Shown piece after piece: positions 1-5,544 of a stretch of DNA of 20,620 bases (positions are counted from its first letter, which is position 1; every line of letters starts with the position of its first letter). The stretch lies in NCBI GenBank assembly GCA_964564845.1, contig CAZMCN010000023.1, positions 1-20,620 of the forward strand, in the 5' to 3' direction. The stretch is from CAYXPG01 sp964564845. GTDB lineage: Bacteria > Planctomycetota > Phycisphaerae > Sedimentisphaerales > Anaerobacaceae. The notes below the pieces were generated by a model. The model had not been told where the DNA came from and did no database searches. It saw only the letters and a program-made list of their open reading frames with translations. Made by a program: the position numbers and the translations under genes.

Positions 1-34
1 TGTTTTATGTCATTTTCGCAACGAAAAATGAAAA

Positions 35-691
35 TCAAAGCAAAAGATTCTGCATTTGGACGGCGCATTGTCGGAATTTGTCGGCCGGCAGTGTTACAGT
101 CCGCCATTTGGGGCTGCGAAGCTTCATAAATTTTCGATAATCGTCCAACTTAACCGCAAAGAATATATATCTGCCACCGGCAAAATCATAAACTTCTCTG
201 CCGTCAAAATCAACGTCGATGTTCTCTATTCTGTAGGCAAAAACGAAATACGTGGTATGCCTTGTGCCGAAAACTTCCTGCCACCGGGCCAATCCCTCAA
301 TGTCGTCGGCAGTAACCCAGCATTCGAAGCCGGCCAATTTGGCAAAACTTGTCCCCTTGAATTTTCTGCCCTTAACTTCTGCAACGATTATTTGCGAGCA
401 GGGCGGATATAATAAATAATCAAAGCTTTTAATTTTTGAACGTCCCAGGGCCGCCCTTTTTTTCTCGTCCACCGCAATATATTGGACGTGATTATCAATA
501 AGCCAGTTCCCGAATGCCCGTTCATAGTGGTTGACCCCGTTAGAAATAAGGCCTTTTGGGGGCCTGCCAGAGTCTTGCTGCGTTAGAAACTGCTTTACCT
601 CGTTAGAAGCTTCCGTCTTGCTTCTAACGGGACGGGTTTCTAACCGGGCTTGCTGCGGACTTCTAACGGGGTTGAGATGAAAATTTTTCAT
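35..691 (-). CDS. HYExAF-motif protein, possible PD-(D/E)XK nuclease-like fold, with a repeat-derived N terminus
   Basis: 218 residues. The motif HYERAF at residues 55-60 and the context around it match a small protein family I know from planctomycetes as 'HYExAFE family'; its function is not established. Residues E57, D91 (in KSFDY) and E105-x-K107 (in AEVKGRK) have the order and spacing of a PD-(D/E)XK nuclease core, so a nuclease-like fold is my inference. Residues 7-53 are encoded by a nested palindromic repeat (534-672) and look unlike the rest: they are rich in R, S, Q and P. The ATG at 689-691 overlaps the hisS stop as ATGA, which suggests translational coupling. No in-frame ATG, GTG or TTG occurs between codon 1 and the HYE motif, so the start is forced upstream of the repeat. 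This is the last gene of the ykgJ-hisS run. It is certain as an open frame, good as a family call, weak as a nuclease. Confidence 0.8.
   Translation of the reverse strand: MKNFHLNPVRSPQQARLETRPVRSKTEASNEVKQFLTQQDSGRPPKGLISNGVNHYERAFGNWLIDNHVQYIAVDEKKRAALGRSKIKSFDYLLYPPCSQIIVAEVKGRKFKGTSFAKLAGFECWVTADDIEGLARWQEVFGTRHTTYFVFAYRIENIDVDFDGREVYDFAGGRYIFFAVKLDDYRKFMKLRSPKWRTVTLPADKFRQCAVQMQNLLL
534..672. repeat. Nested palindromic repeat element inside a coding region
   Basis: A 139-bp block bounded by perfect 12-bp inverted repeats: ACCCCGTTAGAA at 534-545 and TTCTAACGGGGT at 661-672. Two further inverted pairs are nested inside. CGTTAGAAAC at 581-590 faces GTTTCTAACC at 636-645 (9 of 10 match), and CGTTAGAAGC at 601-610 faces GCTTCTAACG at 620-629 (perfect, 9-nt loop). 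The innermost hairpin is nearly the same, loop included, as the intergenic copy at 2864-2900. The whole block is open in the minus-strand frame of the HYExAF protein and encodes residues about 7-53. Family name unknown to me; the behaviour resembles Rickettsia palindromic elements. Confidence 0.85.
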
Positions 692-1986
692 TTCGACTCA
701 GTTTCAAGTTGTTCAAAAAACTTGTCGTAGTCAACTGTTTTCTGCTCGCCCGTCGTCATATCTTTAACTACAAGCTGATTGTTTTTAAATTCTTCGCCGA
801 TAATTATGCAGTTCTTGGCACCCTGGGCAGAAGCTTGTTTGAGCTGCTTACTTAAACCAGCAGCCTTATAACTAAAATTAGCCGACCGTCCTCTTCGACG
901 CAACTTTGTTGCTATCTCAATAACCTTTTCAAAGAACTTTTTATCTACGGAAGCCACGAAACACTCTAATTGAGGTACTGGAATATTCTTTTCTAATAGC
1001 CCCCTTTCTCTTAGTAAAATCTCTAGAACACAATCACCCAGCCCCATTCCGGTTGCAGGTATCCGTGGACCACCGAAGTCAGCGAGCAGATTGTCATACC
1101 TGCCGCCACCGCCGATAGCCCGAAGCTCACCTCCAACAGCATGAACTTCGTATACGACTCCCGTATAATACGCCAGCCCACGGACAATACTTGGGTAGAG
1201 GCCGCAATAACGGCTAACACCCATCTGCTCCAATAGCTGATACAGTCGTGCAAGTTCCTGTATGCTTTCTTCGATTTCGGCATTAGTCCCAACTATGTCC
1301 GGCACTTCACCAACGGCTGTAGCGTTCATAAAATCAAGGATTTTGCCGGCGACGTCTGAATCAGGGACCTGTCTGGAAAGCTCACTTTGGAAAATGTTAC
1401 GAGCAAGTTTGTCATACTTGTCAAGCAAAGCGTATAATGAAGCCAGCTTATCTTCCGGAATACCGATATTCTTCAACCCGGCAGCTAATAGCTTTCTGCT
1501 CGAGATTTTGACCTGAACGTCGTGTTGGGTAAGCCCTACCTCTTGAAGATAATCAACCGTAGCGAAAATTACTTCTGCGTCAGCGAGCACGTCGTCGGTA
1601 CCGATTATGTCGATATTCCACTGGAAGAATTCTCGCAGCCGGCCTTTCTGCGGACGTTCGGCCCGGAACAATCTCGGTACTGAAAACCACTTAATTGGCT
1701 TGGTCAGCGAATTGATTTTCTGGTTTACCATTCGCGCCAATGTAGGTGTGATTTCCGGCCTGAGTGCCAGTTCTCTGCCGCCTCTGTCGGTGAGTGAGAA
1801 GAGCTGCTCGGCGATTTCGTCGCCGCTTTTTATCTGGAACATCTTCAGATACTCAAATATCGGCCCATCGTACTCTTCAAAGCCGTTGCGCAGCGAGACC
1901 TTTTTCCAGCCGTCAATGAGCCAGTTTCTAACGGCCATATCCTGCGGATAAAAATCCCTCGTTCCTTTTACCGGCGGTATCTTCAT
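688..1986 (-). CDS. hisS: Histidyl-tRNA synthetase
   Basis: 432 residues; charges tRNA-His with histidine in the cytoplasm as a class II synthetase. Motif 2 lies at about 107-128 (FRAERPQKGRLREFFQW). The histidine-specific segment RGLAYYTG starts at R269, the usual catalytic arginine. GGGGRYDNL is at 292-300, and the anticodon-binding domain runs from about 340 to 430. Two deviations stand out: the common RGLDYYTG is RGLAYYTG, and the usual motif 3 'GLER' is replaced by GLGDCVLEILL (315-325), so the motif 3 arginine is absent. I recall the same pattern in plant organellar HisRS, so it probably marks a subfamily and not decay. The ATG at 1984-1986 overlaps the stop of the YkgJ-like gene as ATGA, and its own stop overlaps the next gene in the same way. 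Confidence 0.95.
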   Translation of the reverse strand: MKIPPVKGTRDFYPQDMAVRNWLIDGWKKVSLRNGFEEYDGPIFEYLKMFQIKSGDEIAEQLFSLTDRGGRELALRPEITPTLARMVNQKINSLTKPIKWFSVPRLFRAERPQKGRLREFFQWNIDIIGTDDVLADAEVIFATVDYLQEVGLTQHDVQVKISSRKLLAAGLKNIGIPEDKLASLYALLDKYDKLARNIFQSELSRQVPDSDVAGKILDFMNATAVGEVPDIVGTNAEIEESIQELARLYQLLEQMGVSRYCGLYPSIVRGLAYYTGVVYEVHAVGGELRAIGGGGRYDNLLADFGGPRIPATGMGLGDCVLEILLRERGLLEKNIPVPQLECFVASVDKKFFEKVIEIATKLRRRGRSANFSYKAAGLSKQLKQASAQGAKNCIIIGEEFKNNQLVVKDMTTGEQKTVDYDKFFEQLETESK

Positions 1987-2396
1987 TTCTTTTTCTTTCT
2001 TTTTGTCTTTTTCTTCTTCCTGCTTTTGGGCTTTTCTTTAAGGTTATTGTTGAACTTTATCTTTATATACTCTTCCATTTGCTTATCGTTCGTAAAGTGC
2101 AGCTCGAAGTCATATTCGCCCTCGGTGTAATCACAATCTCTGTGACTATACTGCCTGCAAATCCTTGGCCTTTTGTTGTATATTTTGCAGCGATAATCTT
2201 TTTCAGAGAGGTGCCTGCACTTGTTCTTTATATTGATATACCAGTCACCGTCTTCTACGAAAACAGTAATATCTTTGTGGCACAGATACCATCTTATATC
2301 GTCGTAATCCCCCTTGTCCTCGGGGGTTTCAATCGGCAGGGCAAAATACCTGCAGCACAGCCCCGTACATTTGTCACACAAAAGTTTTTTCGCCAT
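1983..2396 (-). CDS. YkgJ-family cysteine cluster protein
   Basis: 137 residues from the ATG at 2394-2396. An in-frame GTG at 2403-2405 would add three residues, but the ATG gives the more natural N terminus MAKKLLCDKC. The cysteines have the YkgJ/UPF0153 pattern: C7, C10, C14-C15 near the N terminus, then C60, C70, C80 and C88. They probably bind zinc or an iron-sulfur cluster; the family has no settled function. The last 17 residues are almost all lysine and arginine, which could bind nucleic acid or simply be a disordered tail. It is first in the run with hisS and the HYExAF gene, overlapping hisS by 4 nt, so it is likely cotranscribed. The Shine-Dalgarno is weak: only a GAG about 8 nt before the ATG. 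Confidence 0.85.
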   Translation of the reverse strand: MAKKLLCDKCTGLCCRYFALPIETPEDKGDYDDIRWYLCHKDITVFVEDGDWYINIKNKCRHLSEKDYRCKIYNKRPRICRQYSHRDCDYTEGEYDFELHFTNDKQMEEYIKIKFNNNLKEKPKSRKKKKTKRKKKK

Positions 2397-2414
2397 TAAC
2401 AACACTCAAAATTC

Positions 2415-2420
2415 ATTATA
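2415..2420 (-). promoter_or_regulatory. Possible -10 box for the ykgJ-like/hisS operon
   Basis: On the minus strand 2420-2415 reads TATAAT, a perfect -10 hexamer. A start about 7 nt further on would leave a leader of about 12 nt before the ATG at 2396. I find no convincing -35 at 16-18 nt (AGAGTC at the 17-nt position). AT-rich sequence could give this by chance. Confidence 0.3.
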
Positions 2421-2502
2421 ATCTAATTGCTGTTATCGACTCTACCGCAAAGACTATAAGATATTCGGCGCCTATCGTCAAGAAATGCTAAAATATTGCT
2501 TT

Positions 2503-2586
2503 TGGGAACTGCGATTAGTGCACCGACTCGACAAAGACACGTCCGGCGTTATGATTTTAGCCAAAACAGCAGAAGCACAATCGCAA
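2503..2586 (+). pseudogene. Remnant of an RluA-family pseudouridine synthase
   Basis: In the frame starting at 2503 the DNA reads WELRLVHRLDKDTSGVMILA followed by KTAEAQS. HRLDKDTSG is the catalytic signature of RluA/RluC/RluD-type 23S rRNA pseudouridine synthases, with the aspartate (codon at 2530-2532) as the catalytic residue. Only about 25 residues of homology remain. Upstream residues in the same frame (from a stop at 2419-2421) and downstream residues (to the stop at 2638-2640) are not recognisable, whereas the intact protein is usually 220-320 residues long. The fragment therefore lacks nearly all of the fold and should be inactive. A chance match to a 9-residue signature with good flanks is unlikely. 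Confidence 0.75.
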
Positions 2587-2617
2587 CCACGCCTTTATTG
2601 TCCTTGCTGTCGTAGTG

Positions 2618-2671
2618 GCGTTTATGCGTTTATGCGTTAATGCGTTTCTCATTCACTCATTTACTCATCAC
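2618..2671. repeat. Two adjoining degenerate octamer tandem arrays
   Basis: GCGTTTAT occurs at 2618-2625 and 2626-2633, then GCGTTAAT and GCGTTTCT to 2649. It runs directly into CTCATTCA (2648-2655), CTCATTTA (2656-2663) and CTCATCAC (2664-2671). Both arrays have a period of 8 bp. No function is evident. Confidence 0.7.
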
Positions 2672-2722
2672 CACCCCCCCGCCTCGAATACGCCTACGAA
2701 TGATTGTTTCCGTCTCTCGAAT

Positions 2723-2760
2723 ACGTAATACGATTACGTTACTTCGTATACGTATACGAA
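2723..2760. repeat. Tandem pair of palindromes rich in TACG
   Basis: ACGTAAT at 2723-2729 faces ATTACGT at 2733-2739 across 3 nt. Immediately after it, 2743-2760 is a perfect 18-bp palindrome, TTCGTATACGTATACGAA. Variants (CGAATACG, CTACGAA) lie just upstream at 2684-2700. This could be an operator-like site for a dimeric regulator or simply repeat debris. Confidence 0.65.
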
Positions 2761-2863
2761 CAAAACCTTTTATGTCAATACAAATATTACATTCGTACTG
2801 GATGACAACTTCGAGCAGGTGATGACAACGCAACAGACCGCAACAGACGTCCCAAACTCATTC

Positions 2864-2900
2864 ACCCCGTTAGAAGCGAGACGGCAGCTTCTAACGGGGT
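2864..2900. repeat. Palindromic repeat element, intergenic copy
   Basis: A perfect 14-bp stem, ACCCCGTTAGAAGC (2864-2877) with GCTTCTAACGGGGT (2887-2900), closes a 9-nt loop GAGACGGCA. The innermost hairpin of the copy at 534-672, read on the minus strand, has the same stem and the loop AAGACGGAA. Shared loop sequence shows a common ancestor, not just a shared tendency to form hairpins. No T-tract follows on either strand, so it is not an intrinsic terminator. Confidence 0.85.
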
Positions 2901-2910
2901 AAATTGATTA

Positions 2911-2939
2911 TTGACTTTTGATTAATAAGTCTGTAAACT
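2911..2939 (+). promoter_or_regulatory. Possible sigma-70 promoter for the hom operon
   Basis: TTGACT (2911-2916) and TAAACT (2934-2939) are separated by 17 nt and lie about 40 nt before the hom ATG. The -35 match overlaps a heptamer array TTGATTA-TTGACTT-TTGATTA (2904-2924), so it may be a by-product of that repeat. Position and spacing still make this the best candidate in the gap. Confidence 0.4.
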
Positions 2940-2976
2940 ACGAGCCAAAAATATCAAAACTTTAAGGTAATTTCAT

Positions 2977-4296
2977 ATGAATGAAAAAACTGTAAGAATC
3001 GGACTTGTCGGCTTCGGTACTGTCGGCACCGGCGTCGCAAAGCTGCTCATTGAAAATGCCAACTCAATAGCTGCTAAAACGGGCATTCGACTTGTTCTGG
3101 CCTGCGTGGTCGATATCGACACTGAATCACCACGAACGGTACGGCTGCCGAACGGGCTGCTTACCAACGATATAAACAAACTCCTGAAAGACAAAACCAT
3201 TCAGGTTGGAATCGAATTAATCGGAGGTACCGATGAAGCAAAGCAAATCCAGCTTAAAATGCTTGAGGCCGGCAAAGATGTTGTTACTGCCAATAAGGCT
3301 CTGTTGGCAGAACACGGCAGCCAGCTATACCAGGCCGCTCACAAATACGGTCGATGTATCGCCTTTGAAGCCAGTTGTGCCGGCGGAATACCAATTGTCT
3401 CAGCCATCAGAACAGGATTGGCAGCCAACGAAATCACATCGCTCTTCGGCATTGTCAACGGAACCTGCAATTACATCCTCTCCAATATGACCGCCAAAAA
3501 TGAGGATTTCGACATCGCATTAGCTCAGGCCCAGGAAAAAGGCTTTGCCGAAGCCGACCCTGCTTTGGATATCAGCGGCGGCGACAGTGCCCATAAGCTT
3601 GCCATACTCGCATCCATCGCATTCGGGTGCGAAATTACGCTCGACGACATATATGTTGAGGGCATCGAAGGAATTTCAAAAGACGATATCCGCTACGCCG
3701 GTGAAATGGGTTACGTTCTTAAATTGCTGGCAATCGGACAAAAACACAACGACATCATTTCACTTCGGGTCCATCCTGCTTTTATTGCAAACGCTCTCGC
3801 GCTTGGGCGTGTCAATAGCTGCTTTAATGCGGTCAGTATTTTCGGCAGTGCCACCGGTCAGATAATGTACTACGGCCGGGGGGCTGGAATGATGCCTACC
3901 GCAAGTGCGGTCGTTGCGGATATTATCGACGTCGCCATCGGCAATTCCGCAACTACTTTTCGCCACCTGCACCTAAAACCCAGAAGTGAAACAGCACCGT
4001 TAATTGAGAACATCGACAGCCTGATAAGCAGGTTTTATATCAGAGTGATGGCCAAGGACAAACCGGGCGTAGTGGCCAAATGGAGCAAAATACTCGGCGA
4101 CCACGATATAAGTATATCCGGCGCACTACAACACGAAGGCGTCGGCCCGGACAATACCGTCCCGATAGTAATCTTAACACACCCAACCCGGCAGAAGAAC
4201 ATTACCAGCGCATTAAAAGAGTTCGAGACGCTGGATGTTCTGAGCGGAAAACCGATTTGCATAAGGATAGTCGATATACCGGAGGACAAGGATTGA
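2977..4296 (+). CDS. hom: Homoserine dehydrogenase with C-terminal ACT domain
   Basis: 439 residues. It reduces aspartate semialdehyde to homoserine with NAD(P)H, at the branch to threonine and methionine. The Rossmann loop GFGTVGTG is at 12-19, TANKALL with K107 follows, and NGTCNYI is at 161-167. The active-site segment ADPALDISGGDSAHK spans about 193-207 and includes D198, D203 and K207. The C-terminal ACT domain (about 352-430, starting YIRVMAKDKPGVV) is the usual site of threonine feedback control. The start has an AAGG (2964-2967) 9 nt upstream. The stop TGA shares its last base with the ATG of the next gene (TGATG), so translation is probably coupled. It is first in an operon with the ApgM-like gene and lysC. 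Confidence 0.95.
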   Translation: MNEKTVRIGLVGFGTVGTGVAKLLIENANSIAAKTGIRLVLACVVDIDTESPRTVRLPNGLLTNDINKLLKDKTIQVGIELIGGTDEAKQIQLKMLEAGKDVVTANKALLAEHGSQLYQAAHKYGRCIAFEASCAGGIPIVSAIRTGLAANEITSLFGIVNGTCNYILSNMTAKNEDFDIALAQAQEKGFAEADPALDISGGDSAHKLAILASIAFGCEITLDDIYVEGIEGISKDDIRYAGEMGYVLKLLAIGQKHNDIISLRVHPAFIANALALGRVNSCFNAVSIFGSATGQIMYYGRGAGMMPTASAVVADIIDVAIGNSATTFRHLHLKPRSETAPLIENIDSLISRFYIRVMAKDKPGVVAKWSKILGDHDISISGALQHEGVGPDNTVPIVILTHPTRQKNITSALKEFETLDVLSGKPICIRIVDIPEDKD

Positions 4297-5483
4297 TGAC
4301 GAAGTACGCAATAATAGTTCCTGACGGTGCAGCCGATGAGCAGCTTGAGCAGCTTGACAACAAAACAATCATCGAAGCCGCCCAAACACCAAATATGGAT
4401 AAAATCAGCATCGAAGGAAAACAGGGGATTATGCGGACAATCCCTGAAGGGATGGAAGCCGGCAGCGACGTTGCTCAAATGTCTCTGCTTGGCTATGACC
4501 CTTCGACATTCTATACCGGCAGAGCGCCAATTGAAGCAGTGGCACGTGATATCGAGTTATCGGCAGACGACTGGGTTTTCAGGTGTAACTTGGTTACTAT
4601 TGCCGATAGCAAAATGGCCGACCACAGCGCCGGACATATCTCCACTGAAGAAGCCGGCAAACTAATAAAAGAGTTAAACGAGCAGTTTGGCAATGAGCAA
4701 ATTCACTTTTACTCCGGCGTAAGTTACAGGCATTTATTGGTCTGCAAAGGATTTGATTTTGACGTTCAAACATATCCCCCACATGATTGTATCGACTCGG
4801 TGATAGAAAAGATTCTGCCTCGGGGCAAAGGCTCGGAAATGCTCATCGACTTAATGGCTCGTTCACAGCAGCTTTTCGTCAATCACGATATTAATAAGGT
4901 CAGGAAGGACCTGGGTGAAAATCAGGTCAGCTCCATCTGGCTTTGGGGACACGGCAAAAAGGCACGAATGGAAAGTTTCCAAAAACGATTCGGCCTCAAA
5001 GGTGCAGCTATCACCGCGGTCGACCTTGTAAGAGGTTTGTCAAAGCTCATCGGCTTTGACCTGATAGAGGTGCCTGGCGCCACCGGCTTTGTGGATACAA
5101 ACTACCAGGGCAAAGCTTCCGCCGCAATAGAAGCGCTCGACAAATACGACCTTATTCTTATCCACATAGAAGCACCTGATGAAGCAGGCCACAGCGGCAG
5201 CATCGAAACGAAGATAAAAGCTGTTGAGCTAATTGATAAACACATTGTCGGACCGGTATATCAAGCTCTGCAAAAGTATGAAAGCTTCAGAATACTCGTT
5301 GCTCCCGACCATCCAACCCCAATTAAAAGCCGGGCTCATTCTCCAGCGCCGGTGCCTTTCGCGATGGCCGGAGATAACGTTAAGGGTATTTTGCATACAA
5401 CTTTCGGCGAGACCAACGCTGACAAGTCCGGCTTCAGAATAGAAAACGGTTTTGAACTGATGGAGTATTTTCTAAAAAACTAA
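4296..5483 (+). CDS. apgM: ApgM-like phosphoglycerate mutase family protein, probable homoserine kinase
   Basis: 395 residues from the ATG at 4296, set by a strong GGAGG at 4281-4285. A longer open frame reaches back to 4080 but lies inside hom and is not used. It belongs to the archaeal-type cofactor-independent phosphoglycerate mutase group of the alkaline phosphatase superfamily. Metal-binding and catalytic features are visible: VPDGAAD (D10), EAGSDVAQMSLLGYDP with S57 as the likely nucleophile, HIEAPDEAGHSG, and APDHPTP near the C terminus. A branch of this family has been proposed to act as homoserine kinase (TIGR02535, 'proposed homoserine kinase'). Its place between hom and lysC, with no thrB in the window, supports that role. 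Glycolytic mutase activity remains the alternative. I am sure of the family and fairly confident of the pathway role. Confidence 0.9.
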   Translation: MTKYAIIVPDGAADEQLEQLDNKTIIEAAQTPNMDKISIEGKQGIMRTIPEGMEAGSDVAQMSLLGYDPSTFYTGRAPIEAVARDIELSADDWVFRCNLVTIADSKMADHSAGHISTEEAGKLIKELNEQFGNEQIHFYSGVSYRHLLVCKGFDFDVQTYPPHDCIDSVIEKILPRGKGSEMLIDLMARSQQLFVNHDINKVRKDLGENQVSSIWLWGHGKKARMESFQKRFGLKGAAITAVDLVRGLSKLIGFDLIEVPGATGFVDTNYQGKASAAIEALDKYDLILIHIEAPDEAGHSGSIETKIKAVELIDKHIVGPVYQALQKYESFRILVAPDHPTPIKSRAHSPAPVPFAMAGDNVKGILHTTFGETNADKSGFRIENGFELMEYFLKN

Positions 5484-5544
5484 ACTCCGATTACAGCAAG
5501 GACGCAAAAACAACAAATACAACATAGATTACAGAAGGACGAGT

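Larger units (their letters stand above)
2406..2976. other. 571-bp divergent intergenic region, mosaic of gene remnant and repeats
   Basis: It separates the minus-strand hisS group from the plus-strand hom operon and carries no intact gene. From left to right it holds a pseudouridine synthase remnant (2503-2586), octamer arrays (2618-2671), palindromes (2723-2760), and a direct repeat of GATGACAAC (2801-2809 and 2821-2829). These are followed by two tandem copies of CGCAACAGAC (2829-2848), the palindromic element (2864-2900), and heptamers overlapping a possible promoter (2904-2939). The density of unrelated short repeats suggests repeated insertion and decay at this spot. Confidence 0.7.

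Noticed and set aside
10..31. Small hairpin (TCATTTTCG with CGAAAAATGA) after the HYExAF stop
   Set aside because: AT-rich with a bulge and no T-tract on the minus strand; not convincing as a terminator.
1926..1934. TTCTAACGG inside hisS, resembling the palindromic element core
   Set aside because: A single 9-bp match without a partner arm. It encodes conserved-looking hisS residues (VRN), so chance is sufficient.
4080..4295. Longer N terminus for the ApgM-like protein, from an ATG at 4080
   Set aside because: The extension lies wholly inside hom in another frame and has no family similarity. The ATG at 4296 has a strong GGAGG and gives the expected MTKYAIIVPDG start.
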